A stretch of DNA of 64,000 bases from Luscinia megarhynchos (Eukaryota; Chordata; Aves; Passeriformes; Turdidae), in contig CM067588.1 in the NCBI GenBank assembly GCA_034336665.1, positions 5,830,655 to 5,894,654 on the forward strand, read 5' to 3'. How positions within the stretch are numbered: position 1 is the first letter of the stretch; each line of letters starts with the position of its first letter. The notes under the pieces are model-generated. The model did not search any database, was not told the origin of the DNA, and saw nothing but the letters and a program-made list of their open reading frames with translations. Both the position numbers and the translations under genes were made by a program. Shown here in pieces: positions 35,801 through 46,009 of the stretch.

Positions 35801-36640
35801 GTTTTAGAAACACAGGAAAAACAAAGACACACATCTGGCAGAACTGATGATGGAAATCTGAGCTCCAAAGAAACAGATAATTCAATCATTACCTGAACAA
35901 ATTGGCTCACACTTGTGATGGACCAGGCCTGATCCCAAATTCCCCTACAAGCTTTCCATAGATTTTTAAGGGGAAATAGCAAATGTTAGAGAAAGTAGTA
36001 ATTCTATTTAGATATATCCTGTGTTTCATGGCATTTCTATGCTGCTTTGAAATTTTATCATCTGAGTATTTTCTTTTCCAACAACAAATTCCTTTGGTGT
36101 CTACATCCCATCACATTTTTTAAAATCCCAGGATAGATAAGGGAAAAGCAATGCAGAGAAATAAAATTCTTCAAACTTAAGCAATTTGCAAGTAAGTTCC
36201 TAATGCATTACATTAATGCATTTGTGCTTTTGACAAGAGATTTAAAAACTTTCCCCCAGAAAAGAAAGAGTTTGGCTGGAGATAACTAAAAACACAGGAG
36301 TTTAAATCAAGTTCCTTTCCTGCCTTAAGTAAAAGAACCTGTTGAACCATGATAAGAAATGGTTTGATTTCTAAACCAGCATTTTTAAACAGCTCATCAG
36401 CCAAACTGTCCCTGTATTCCCCAGCTGAGCTGAACCCTCAGCAGTGGGATATGCACCAGGTGTGAGTGAAGCAACTGGGTAAAATCAGCCCTTTCATGTG
36501 CACATTTTGGACTGATCATCCAATATTCCAGACTGAGCCCCTAACAAAAAGTAAACCCAACCCTCTGCATTTGATCTCCTCCCTCAGCACGACAGACAGT
36601 TAACACACACGGCTGTCTCCTGGGAAGCCAGCCCTCCCCA
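32836..36640. other. DYRK3: DYRK3 3'-flanking and probable 3' UTR sequence
   Basis: AT-rich unique sequence downstream of the DYRK3 stop codon. The first minus-strand AATAAA after the stop is at 35688-35683, so 35.68-36.64 kb is the likely 3' UTR. I see no gene in 32.8-35.6 kb. Confidence 0.5.
35683..35688 (-). terminator. DYRK3: Candidate DYRK3 polyadenylation signal
   Basis: The plus strand TTTATT is AATAAA on the minus strand, about 950 bp after the DYRK3 stop codon. It is the first such hexamer I found downstream. The cleavage site is not determined. Confidence 0.4.
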
Positions 36641-38206
36641 CTAGCTGACCAGTTTGGGGAGCACAGTGCACAGAGGGATGCTGCCACTGGGCTCAGCAGC
36701 CAGACTGGCCCTCAGCTTGCTGGGGACTGCAGCCACAGGAGGCAGCTTGCTGGCAATTCCCTGCAAGGAGCCCGAGTAGGCGGAGATCCGGCGGCCAGAG
36801 CTCTTCTCCAGGCCGGCTGCCTTGGGCAGCCGCTTGCAGATCCAGGGGTGCCGCAGGGCCTGGCTGGGGATCATGCGTGCAGAGGGGTCCCAGCTGAGGC
36901 ACTCCTTCAGGAAGCCAGTGAACAGGGGGTCGTCACAGCCCTTGAGAGCTGTCAGCCAGTCCTTGTTGCCCGGGGCGCCCCGCAGCTTGCCCCGGCGCGT
37001 GCGGCTCCCGCTCAGCGTCACCTTCCCGTCGGGCTGCGTCAGCACCGTGCAGTACCGCGGCTGCCCCTTGGAGTTGATGAAGTTCTTGGCTCGCTTGGAC
37101 TGATCCAAAAGCTTCTGAGGTGGCATGCCAAGGAGTTCCATGATACAGGCCAGCTGGTCTGCCTCGTCCTCTCCAGGGAAAAGAGGGTAGCCAGTCAAAA
37201 GCTCCACCAGGATACAGCCAAAACTCCACATGTCTATGGGCATCCCGTAGCGGCTGCCCAGGATCACCTCTGGCGCCCGATAAAACCGGGACTGGATGTA
37301 CGTGTAGACTCTTTGGTGCTCAAAACAGCTGGACCCAAAATCTATAACCTTGATTCCACTCCTCCCTTGCTGTTTTAGGAGGATATTTTCTGGCTTCAAG
37401 TCACAGTGGATGATTTTGTTTCTATAAAGGGCATCCAAACACTGCAGGATGGAGTGAGCGAACTTCCGAACCAGCTGGAGGCTGAAGCCCTGAAACTTAT
37501 TCCTTTTAATCAGCTCATACAGGTTCATGCTCAAGAGCTCAAAGGTCATGCAGATGTGGTTCCTAAAGGTGAAGCTCTCCAGCATGTGGATCACATTCAT
37601 GCTGCCTGTTTTATCCTGCTTCTTCAGGTGCTCCAGGATCCTGATCTCCTCGGCAGCTTGCCGATGGAACCTCTTCTCATTGCGAACCATCTTTAAGGCC
37701 AGGTGTTGGTGGAGTTTGTGATCATAGACTTTGGCAACTTGGCCAAAACTGCCCTTGCCAATGATTTTGAGCACCTCATACCTGTAAGCCAGGTGGTCGT
37801 GGGGCACGTGGATGTAGCTGCCTTGGTCGTCGTCGTAGCCGCTGTTGTTGGGGCCGCCGATCACCCCCTGCCTCTTTTTGGCAGACGGCCCCACAAAGTA
37901 AATCTCAGAGAAACTGAAGATTTCCTGCTGCTCATAAGCTGATAGCTGATGTTTGAACTGTCTGACAGCTTCCTCTGGAGCTTGGGAGATGGCTTTATGT
38001 GATTTCAAGGAGCTTGCACTGCCTCTAGCAGCCAGGCTCTCTAGGGTTTTCTCTTTCGTCAGCGAAGGCAGAGATCTTTCTGGAGTGAGGCCTGCAGACT
38101 GAAGAGCACTGCTCCTTCTGTTGCCAGAGTCCTCAAATAACTGCTCCACTTTGACCTGATTTCCAGTCAGACAGTGATCCTTCATCATGAGTTTGTTGAT
38201 AGAAAC
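36641..38206 (-). CDS. DYRK3: DYRK3 coding exon 3: kinase domain and C-terminus
   Basis: Encodes 521 residues plus stop of dual-specificity tyrosine-phosphorylation-regulated kinase 3. This is a class II DYRK that autophosphorylates a tyrosine in its activation loop and then phosphorylates Ser/Thr, and it dissolves stress granules and other condensates. Using the ATG at 42642 as residue 1, the visible motifs are the [19 protein letters not shown] box, glycine loop GKGSFG (202-207), catalytic lysine of LALK (224), HCDLKPEN with catalytic Asp 321, DFG (341-343), activation-loop YTY with Tyr 355, and the [12 protein letters not shown] segment. The frame is uninterrupted. [11 protein letters not shown] at the end, GVIGGPNN and the synteny favour DYRK3 over DYRK2. 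The acceptor is CCCTTGTAG|GTTTCT at 38207-38208, phase 0. Confidence 0.97.
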   Translation of the reverse strand, partial: VSINKLMMKDHCLTGNQVKVEQLFEDSGNRRSSALQSAGLTPERSLPSLTKEKTLESLAARGSASSLKSHKAISQAPEEAVRQFKHQLSAYEQQEIFSFSEIYFVGPSAKKRQGVIGGPNNSGYDDDQGSYIHVPHDHLAYRYEVLKIIGKGSFGQVAKVYDHKLHQHLALKMVRNEKRFHRQAAEEIRILEHLKKQDKTGSMNVIHMLESFTFRNHICMTFELLSMNLYELIKRNKFQGFSLQLVRKFAHSILQCLDALYRNKIIHCDLKPENILLKQQGRSGIKVIDFGSSCFEHQRVYTYIQSRFYRAPEVILGSRYGMPIDMWSFGCILVELLTGYPLFPGEDEADQLACIMELLGMPPQKLLDQSKRAKNFINSKGQPRYCTVLTQPDGKVTLSGSRTRRGKLRGAPGNKDWLTALKGCDDPLFTGFLKECLSWDPSARMIPSQALRHPWICKRLPKAAGLEKSSGRRISAYSGSLQGIASKLPPVAAVPSKLRASLAAEPSGSIPLCTVLPKLVS

Positions 38207-41200
38207 CTACAAGGGAAAAAGAAGTGTAGTTTATCTTTTAAAGCACAGGTTAAAAATAAAATCACTACCAACAGAAAATTGGTAACATGGACAAGCATTT
38301 ATTAGGAACATTTGGCATTTCTTAGGAACAAATATAAAATGCTGGACTAAATTAGGTTATAGAAGGGTACACAAAGAGAAAGCAACTTCCCAGAAACAGC
38401 ACTTGTGCTTTCAAATCCAGAAAGGGAAACCCTAGCCAGCCAAAGACTCCAACAACCACAAAATACCTATCTCCAGTCTGCAAAGGGCCAGGGAACAGCT
38501 ATGTTTAGCTTCAAACGTGGGTGCAGCAGCACAACCATCAACAGATGCAACTTGCACCTGTCTGGAGCAGGGAATGGAACGTGGATGTGCAGAGAGGATT
38601 GCACAGCCAGGCTGCCAAAGGAAGACAAAGCACCAGCAGCAGGTGACATATGGCTGGTGTGGGGCAGATGCAGCAGGAGCAGGAGGAGGACAGGGCAAGG
38701 CAAGGTAAACCATCCTTTAAAGAAAATTAATTGTGGGGTTTTAATTTCAAGGGGAAAACAGCATCATATCCACACCTCCCTTTGAAATCATGGTGGAATT
38801 ATAGAAGATCCTGAGCTGGAAGGGACCTACAAAAATCATCAAGTCCAACTGCTGGCCCTGCACAGGACACCCCAAAATCCCTCCCAGCCCCTGAGAGCGC
38901 TGTTCTGGAGCTCTGGCAGCCTTGGGGTCATGCCCATGCCTGGGCAGCCTGCTCTGTGCCCCACCACCCTCTGGGGAAAGAACTTTTATCCAGCCTAAAC
39001 CTCCCTGACACAGCTCCAGCCACTCTCTTGGGTCCTGTCACTGTCACAGAGGGAAGAGGGAACAGCACAACTCTCTTAACATGGACTTGAATAACCAGGA
39101 ACAACTCCCACTCCAACTCGGCTGAGAGCAGTCTGCAAACACGCCCCCTTCCCACCATGTGCTAAAATATTTACATCTGAAACAAACCATACAGGGTGAG
39201 AAAAACACTGTGAAATTTTCCAGGCTTGTCAATTTTACTATTTAGTCAGTGCTGAACACCCTGGAGGTCAGGTCCCCACTAGCACAGCAGTTATTCCCTT
39301 TCCTCCTTGCTGAGGGGCAGCACAGAGGTGTTGTCCCATCCCAGGCAGAACTGAAGAAGCCCTGACTGAGGCAGCAACATCTGTTTTCCATTTTGTCCTT
39401 TAATCTAAAAATAAAGATCTCAGACACATGCCAAACCGAATCCCTGAAAACCAAAATAACTACACAGGAATCAAACAAAAAAATATAAATAAACCTGCAG
39501 CCCCACAGCAATAAAACCAAATTCCTTTTCAGTTACATCCAGTCCAACATCTCAGCAGGGTCAGCAAATAAGGGAAGTGAATGTTCTCGCCAAAGCCAAC
39601 TGCACACAGCTCATAAAAGACTCTGTTTGTTGGTGCTGCCCTGAAATGTTAATTCTTGCTCAGAGCCCCAAAAAATGGGCATTTCCCTGCAGAATTCAGT
39701 CCTTATCAACGTGGAGAGACCCCAGCAAGCTCCACTCCTATCAACCCCAAAATGCAGAGTGCTGGAGGGCCACGCCTTGCCAGAGTCAGAAATAAAAACA
39801 GCAGAGCCTGGTAACTCGAATGAACGCCTTCTTCTTGGAGCCTGGCTGAACCTCCGAGATAAGAATGACATTTTTTCAGAGCTGGCTCAAAGACTCTTCA
39901 GCCCAGCAGATCCAAACAGAAAGTTTACAAATAAACAAAGGATATAAACACAGAACTAGGGTCACATTTGTTTAAATATTCCCTAGCCAAGAGCAGCAGC
40001 AGCTCTGCTGGTGCTGCTGTTCATAGCAAACATTTTGTCCCTTTGAATCCCTAAATAAACCAGGAATTCGTGATTCCATTTATCCTGGAACGATTTCTTA
40101 ATGAAGGAATCATGGCTTTGGATTTCAAACCTGACTCAACGGTAGTAAGGTCTCAATTTTCATTCTTAGAGGGCTCCCAAAATCAGTAGCCACATGATGG
40201 GGAGACACAAATATAGCTCCATCTTGCCCTGGACTCAGAAGAGCTGCACTCAAAGTCAGATGACTCCTGGGTAACACCAGCTTTCTATCAACAGCTCTCT
40301 TTTACAAACCCCAGGCTCCAAAGGATTTTGTTTTATTGCTGAAGTGCAGGCAAGAAATGAGGCTGACAACACCAGTGGCACCCTGTTGAAAACTCTCCCT
40401 GACAAAACTTCATTTTCATTGACGAGGGAACAGCTATGACAATTCCTACACAAACTGGTTTGTAGGGATGTTCTGAACACTGAATTAACCAGACAATGAA
40501 TTCTCAAAGCAGAGAGACTGTGTGTTCTCTTGCAGGCTCAGATGAAGGAATGAGCAGCTGCAGTCACCAGGACTCCTCAATTCTCATGTAACATTACATC
40601 CTAATAAAACATCTTGCAGGAAGAAAACTCAAAATCCAGGTATTTTCCATTAGAACAGCATCATTTTCAGCCTCAGCTCCTGCTTGTTTTGATACCACTG
40701 AGGTTGGATTTTATTGATACATCACCATACAAACTGGACATGCTATAAATTCTTAATCTTGCCCTAAGAAATTAACAGGATTCAGGGAAAAAACACAGAT
40801 GAAGACAAGTCAAACTAAATATTCATGGATTTATATTTGTATTTCATTGGATAGTTCCACTCCACAGACTCGTATTCAGTTATGAACAAATGAAGTCACA
40901 CTACAGCTTGAAACACTGCAGCTGAAATGATTCCACACCCCTGCAAACAAAAAACCCCAACCCAGTACTCTTCAAACCCTACTGCTCAACAAAACTCCAA
41001 ATTCCTTCTGCTTCACCTCAACATTTGCAAAAATGAAAAAAAAACCACAGTCATGCCTCTGATTTTGCATAGACTGAATTTGTTACAACAAAATCCCACA
41101 AGGTGGTGATTTTCAAATGCATCCTACTCAGGGCAATGTCTATTTTCACTTTTCAGAGAGTGAGAGGGCTTTTTTTAGGCTTAAACTCCTTCCCTTCTGC

Positions 41201-41889
41201 CAGAACTCAACAAGAGCCAGAACACATTTAAAACCCATCTGAAGGACAGATCAGTGCACAAAATAAATCTGAACACGAGCACTACTGAACCAATTAAAGA
41301 GGGAAAAAAAAAAAACCTCCCAACTCCACATCTGCAGAAGGAACAGAGCTCTGATGAAAAAACCTGGAACACCTTCAGTTCATAAGGAGCACTTCAGTAG
41401 CAAAAGAAGTGCCAGATAATGCCCAAGTTTTCAGAGCAGAAAGATACTTTTGTGAGACGTTTGGCAGCCACACAGACTCACACTGCTCCTTCTGCTGCTC
41501 CTACGAACTCAGCCGTCGGAATTTTCATGAGGGAAACTAAAATGGAAACGTGCAGGAGAGGAGGCAGAGCAAAGCATGTGTGGATTTACTTATCAGAGCA
41601 CAAGGTGACACGGTAGAATGCTCCAACCCCTTTGGAAAGTAGGTTTTTTTTAATTAAAACTCGAGCTGAGGGCAGTAAGAAGGGATTCCTGAGGTTGCCA
41701 GCAAGTTCTGCAGTGAGCACAGCACATCATTTTTACGCTGAGGAGAAACAATAATGTGAAGAAGCCACTACAAAGCTGCAAAATCCCACTTTTAGAATTC
41801 ATTCTCTGTAGGGAGGTATCAGATCCCAGGGTAGTTCTCACCCCCACACAGCACAATGTGAAGACACAGATTAATTTAAAAATACTCAC
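38207..41889 (-). other. DYRK3: DYRK3 intron 2
   Basis: The donor is CAT|GTGAGT (GT at 41889-41888) and the acceptor TTGTAG|GTT at 38207. The intron contains one antisense CR1 tail and otherwise AT-rich unique DNA with no recognised gene. Confidence 0.9.
38775..39060 (-). mobile_element. CR1 LINE 3' tail (antisense) in DYRK3 intron 2
   Basis: The plus strand reads GAGCTGGAAGGGACCTACAA, AATCATCAAGTCCAACTGCT, GGACACCCCAAAATCCCTCC and GGGCAGCCTGCTCTGTGCCC. This is the classical reverse complement of a CR1 3' end. Confidence 0.9.
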
Positions 41890-42005
41890 ATGAGGTCTTG
41901 AAAGGGAAGGAAGTCCTGAAGGGCTCCGTTCTTCATGTGTAGGCTCTGGGTATCTACACTCATCTATCCTCATATAGGAGTCGTACAATCCATCTCCAAT
42001 CCTGG
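41890..42005 (-). CDS. DYRK3: DYRK3 coding exon 2
   Basis: Encodes ARIGDGLYDSYMRIDE and 22 more residues, ending SLSRPH, matching the GDGVYDTFMMIDE segment of mammalian DYRK3. The donor is GTGAGT and the exon ends on a codon boundary. The acceptor region reads TTTCCAGCCAG|G and offers two AGs 4 bp apart (exon start 42005 or 42001). 42005 is in frame with the ATG at 42642, and 42001 with the ATG at 42673. Confidence 0.9.
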
Positions 42006-42479
42006 CTGGAAAGGTCCCACACACAAACCAGTTATTCACAACTCACACGGATAGAGCCAGAGGCTGAAATGCGGCTCCCTTTTGCACATTTTAGTATGTA
42101 AAATCATTGATTCTCCTTCATTCATTAAATGATCTTTGGAATCGAACTATATTTTCATACCACCAAGAGCGTGATGCTTTTGGGAAATCTTAATTCGAGA
42201 TACTTTTCATTTAGAGGTTCTCTTTTGTTAATCAACTTCTGCACTGCAAAAAAATACATCCCTAAGAAACATGAACCACCATTCTCCCCGCTTCCCCTTA
42301 ATCAGGATAATCCCAAACGAGCAGAAAACGAGCATACACTTAAAGACTTGATAGCACTATGCTTTAAAGCACGTTATCTCTTAAAAATGAGATGCGGGAA
42401 TTACAGCTGCAAAAACGTGGGGAAGGAAAAAAAAAAAGGCGGCGTCTCTCGCTGCCGACTGCTCAAGAACTTACAATCG

Positions 42480-42825
42480 CGACGCCTATCGCGACATACC
42501 CGACGGACGGCTGGGACCACGCGGGGGGCTCCGACCCAAACCGCATCCTCCCCTGTCCCCCCAGCCCCGCGGGACCCCCGACCACCTCCTCCTCCTCCTC
42601 ACCCGCTGCGAGGGGCCCGTCCGGCTTCCTGCCGAGCAGCATGGTGTCGGGGGGGCCCCGGCGCGGGCCCCATGCCCGGCGGGTGCCGCTGCCCAGCGCG
42701 GCCGCTCGGCCCCGGCCCGGCCCGGCCGTTGCCCCGGGAACGGCCCCCGCCCGCCGCCCGCCCGCCCGCGCCTGCGCAGCGCTGCCGGGGCGGGCTGGGC
42801 CGCGGGGCTGCGGCGCTCGGTGCGG
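42480..42825 (-). promoter_or_regulatory. DYRK3: CpG-island promoter of DYRK3
   Basis: Very CpG-rich sequence around exon 1. Upstream of the start, at higher coordinates, are several GGGCGG boxes and an NRF1-like GCGCCTGCGCAGCGC at about 42768-42782. There is no TATA box. The 42.83-43.95 kb array begins directly upstream. Confidence 0.65.
42603..42642 (-). CDS. DYRK3: DYRK3 coding exon 1
   Basis: Forty coding bases (MLLGRKPDGPLAA plus one base) end at the donor GCGG|GTGAGG with its GT at 42602-42601. The GRK-(P)D-GP stretch resembles the N-terminus of mammalian DYRK3, which is why this ATG is preferred. The full protein is then 573 residues, close to the mammalian 588. A second ATG at 42673 opens another frame (MGPAPGPP...) that can join exon 2 through the alternative acceptor. 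The exon lies in a CpG island. Confidence 0.6.
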
Positions 42826-43945
42826 GGCTTCAAACCGAGCCCACGGGTCGGGATCGTCCCCCTGGGCTGCGGGGCTTCAAACTGAACCCACGGGTCGGGA
42901 TCGCCCCCGGGGCTGCGGGGCTCCCCTCAGGGAAACCGAACCCGCGGGTCGGGGTCGCCCCCGGGGCTGCGGGGCTTCAAACCGAACCCACGGGTCGGGA
43001 TCGCCCCCGGGGCTGCGGGGCTCCCCTCAGGGAAACCGAGCCCACGGGTCGGGGTCGCCCCCGGGGCTGCGGGGCTCCCCTCAGGGAAACCGAACCCACG
43101 GGTCGGGATCGCCCCCGGGGCTGCGGGGCTTCAAACCGAACCCACGGGTCGGGATCGCCCCCGGGGCTGCGGGGCTCCCCTCAGGGAAACCGAACCCACG
43201 GGTCGGGATCGCCCCCGGGGCTGCGGGGCTTCAAACCGAACCCACGGGTCGGGATCGTCCCCTGGGCTGCGGGGCTTCAAACCAAACCCACGGGTCGGGG
43301 TCGCCCCCGGGGCTGCGGGGCTCCCCTCAGGGGAAACCGAGCCCACGGGTCGGGGTCGCCCCGGGGCTGCGGGGCTCCCCCTCAGGAAACCGAACCCACG
43401 GGTCGGGATCGCCCCCGGGGCTGCGGGGCTCCCCTCAGGGAAACCGAACCCACGGGTCGGGATCGCCCCCGGGGCTGCGGGGCTCCCCTCAGGGAAACCG
43501 AACCCACGGGTCGGGATCACCCCCGGGGCTGCGGGGCTCCCCTCAGGGAAACCGAGCCCACGGGTCGGGATCGCCCCCGGGGCTGCGGGGCTCCCCTCAG
43601 GGAAACCGAACCCACGGGTCGGGATCGACCCCGGGGCTGCGGGGCTTCAAACCGAACCCACGGGTCGGGATCGACCCCGGGGCTGCGGGGCTTCAAACCG
43701 AACCCACGGGTCGGGATCGCCCCCGGGGCTGCGGGGCTCCCCTCAGGGAAACCGAACCCACGGGTCGGGATCGCCCCCGGGGCTGCGGGGCTCCCCTCAG
43801 GGAAACCGAACCCACGGGTCGGGATCACCCCCGGGGCTGCGGGGCTCCCCTCAGGGAAACCGAACCCACGGGTCGGGATCGACCCCGGGGCTGCGGGGCT
43901 TCAAACCGAACCCACGGGTCGGGATCGCCCCCGGGGCTGCGGGGC
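42826..43945 (+). repeat. Two-unit CpG-rich minisatellite upstream of DYRK3
   Basis: Twenty-two tandem units of two types share CACGGGTCGGGATCGCCCCC and GGGGCTGCGGGGCT. Long units (about 54 bp, 13 copies) contain CCCCTCAGGGAAACCGA. Short units (about 46 bp, 9 copies) have TTCAAACCGA instead. The order from left to right is S S L S L L S L S S L L L L L L S S L L L S. Frames of 600-740 codons run through the array on the plus strand because the units lack stops; they are not genes. Confidence 0.96.
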
Positions 43946-44001
43946 TCGGTGCGGGGCTCCCCTCAGGCAAACTCGTCCTGTGAGGAGGGATCGCCTCGCT
44001 G

Positions 44002-44162
44002 CTCCCCTCAGCCAAACTCCCGCCGTGGGTCGGGATCACACCCCGGTTATGGAGCTCCAGCGCTCGCCCCGCTGCTCCCCTCAGCCAAACTCCCGCCGTG
44101 GGTCGGGATCACACCCCGGTTATGGAGCTCCAGCGCTCGCCCCGCTGCTCCCCTCAGCCAAA
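44002..44162 (+). repeat. 73-bp tandem duplication related to the DYRK3 array
   Basis: Two identical 73-bp units plus a 15-bp third start. Each contains CTCCCCTCAGCCAAACTCCC, GTGGGTCGGGATCACACCCC and GGTTATGGAGCTCCAGCG. GGGTCGGGATCAC and CTCCCCTCAG tie it to the adjacent 54/46-bp array. Confidence 0.94.
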
Positions 44163-44351
44163 GCCGCCCCGCGGGAGCCCCGCACACCGCGGAGCGCCCG
44201 GCCAGGAGGAGAAGCGGCTCCTCGCACCGAGGTGTGGACGGAACGCTCTGACTATAGTAACGTGCTTGTGGAGAGGCGGATTGGAAGCAAAACGCTGAGT
44301 GCTGCATGTGGGACAGCACAGGCTGCCCGACCCTGCCAGCGCCTCTGCAGG

Positions 44352-44865
44352 AATTGATTTGGAATAAAAAGTCCAGGGCAACGTTCAGCTCTCCACGAGC
44401 AGCCACGGATTTCATCTGGCTCGGAGGAGTTACACAGCTGGAGGCATCGGTGGCGTTTCGGAACACGAGGGATGTAGGAGGTGTATTTTTTCCCATCATG
44501 AAATTAATAAAAAAAGTAAAATATCAAGTGGTGCCTGTGACTTTCTGGATCTGCAGAACTCCTTTACAGGAGGGGGCAGCCGAGGAGAATTTGGTATCTT
44601 GTCCCAGGGAACAGGGACAGGAGAGGGAGCTGTGCTGGGGGAGGCTCGGATTGGGCACCAGCAGGCATTTCTCCATGGGAAGGGCGGTCAAGCCTTGGAA
44701 GTGCCCAGGGAGGTTTGGAGTGCCCGTCCGTGGCGTGTCCGAGGAAGGATGGATGTGGCACTCAGTGCTCTGGGCTGGGGGACAAGGTGGGCATCGGGCA
44801 CAGATTGGACTCGACGATTCTGGAGGATTTACCAATCTCAATAATTCTGTGATCCGGGGAAGACT
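44352..44865 (+). repeat. Dispersed element, CpG-retaining copy (partner at 32.38 kb)
   Basis: Homologous to 32380-32835 over nearly its whole length, with a CR1-like downstream half ending CAATAATTCTGTGATC. This copy keeps CpGs at many positions where the other copy has TpG or CpA, for example GACTCGACGATTC against GAATTGATGATCC. Confidence 0.78.
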
Positions 44866-45134
44866 GCAATTACTACAATACTCCTGTAGCACTCCCCGCC
44901 ATTCCACACTCCTCAACCTCCAGCTAGAAATCGATCAGGCACACTCAAACAAATGTATAAATCACAGCAAGAATGCCCAGCTGCCAGCACACGTCAACCA
45001 GAAAACCCAGAAGTTTAAGCACAAAAGAAACGCCACATTTCTGAGAACCCCTCGTGAGGAGGAGCCCGGGGGGGCGCCGTGGGGGGACCCCAGACCCCGG
45101 TGGGGAGAACGGGATCCTTCAAGGAGCTGCGGCG

Positions 45135-45608
45135 GGGGGACCGGGACCCCCTCAGGGAGCCTGGGCGGGGGGCACCGGGACTCCCCTCAAGGATCCGGGC
45201 TGGGGGTCCCCAAGGCAGTCGAGGGGGACCGGGACCCCCTCAGGGAGCAGAGCTGGGGGTTCCCAATGCGGGCGAGGGGGACCGGGACCCCCTCAGGGAG
45301 CGGAGCTGGGAAGTCCCCAAGGCAGTCGAGGGGGACCGGGACCCCCTCAGGGAGCAGAGCTGGGGGTTCCCAACGCGGGCGAGGGGGACCGGGACCCCCT
45401 CAGGGAGCGGAGCTGGGGGTCCCCAAGGCAGTCATGGTGGACCGGGACCCCTTCAGGGAGCCGAGCTGGGGGTTCCCAACGCGGGCGAGGGGGACGGGGA
45501 CCCCCTCAGGGATCCGGGCCGGGGGTCCACAAGGCAGTCATGGTGGACCGGGACCCCCTCAGGGATCCGGGCCGGGGGTCCCCAAGGCGGGCGAGGGGGA
45601 CCGGGAGC
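45135..45608 (+). repeat. GC-rich higher-order minisatellite upstream of EIF2D
   Basis: About nine units of 55-60 bp, each with GGGGGACCGGGACCCCCTCA and GGGA. Between them two linkers alternate: type A has GGGTCCCCAAGGCAGTC and type B has GGGTTCCCAACGCGGGCGA. The order is A B A B A B A followed by a hybrid, so the real period is a dimer of about 115 bp. Confidence 0.95.
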
Positions 45609-45722
45609 CCTGAGGGCGGCGGGGGCTCGGCGCGGCCGGGCGCCGTTTCCAGCCGGACGGATTATGGGCGCGGACGGCGCCATGGCGGCCGCCGCGGGCT
45701 GAGGGGAAGGCGCGGGCCCGCC
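45609..45722 (+). promoter_or_regulatory. EIF2D: EIF2D core promoter and 5' leader
   Basis: CpG-island sequence between the array and the start codon. It contains a YY1-type CCATGGCGGC at 45680-45689, a motif that usually lies just downstream of transcription starts, and no TATA box. The start site itself is not visible. Confidence 0.6.
45664..45702 (+). CDS. Upstream ORF in the EIF2D leader
   Basis: A 12-codon frame MGADGAMAAAAG ends with TGA, 20 bases before the EIF2D ATG and in a different frame. It has two in-frame ATGs (45664 and 45682). The second lies in a strong context (G at -3, G at +4). It is translated only if transcription starts upstream of it. A regulatory role is inference. 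Confidence 0.4.
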   Translation: MGADGAMAAAAG

Positions 45723-45779
45723 ATGTTCGCCAGGGCGTTCCGCGTGAGGGCCAACACCAACATCAAAGGGCTCGGACCG
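45723..45779 (+). CDS. EIF2D: EIF2D coding exon 1 (with apparent +1 insertion)
   Basis: MFARAFRVRANTNIKG matches the conserved N-terminus. The donor is CCG|GTGAGT at 45780. The exon has 57 bases, but exon 2 needs 56 to stay in frame. Removing the C at 45771 turns LGP into SD plus the start of R, which is exactly the residue pattern expected from mammals. As written, the reading runs into a TGA at 46853-46855 in exon 2. Confidence 0.9.
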
Positions 45780-46009
45780 GTGAGTGCCCCGGGCCCCGCA
45801 GGGATCCGCGCCGGGCCCCGCAGGGATCCCCGCCGGGCCGGGGGTCGCGGGCGGCGATCCCCCCCAGCAGCTGCTTTCACCCCCCGCTTGTGATGCACTC
45901 CCGGCCTGAGCACGGAATGTGCGTTTGGCTGGAAGATGCTGCCGTAATTAAGCCAGGTTTAATTGAAATGTTATGCCGAGGCCTGGATGAGCCTCATGTG
46001 GTTATTTAT

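Noticed and set aside
42129..44357. Plus-strand frames of 742 and 619 codons rich in Gly, Pro and Arg
   Set aside because: They are created by the stop-free DYRK3 promoter array and run antisense to DYRK3 exon 1; no conserved domain is visible.
44306..45893. 435- and 279-codon frames before and across EIF2D exon 1
   Set aside because: They follow the ABAB minisatellite and enter the EIF2D exon in different frames. The MFARAF start is much better supported.
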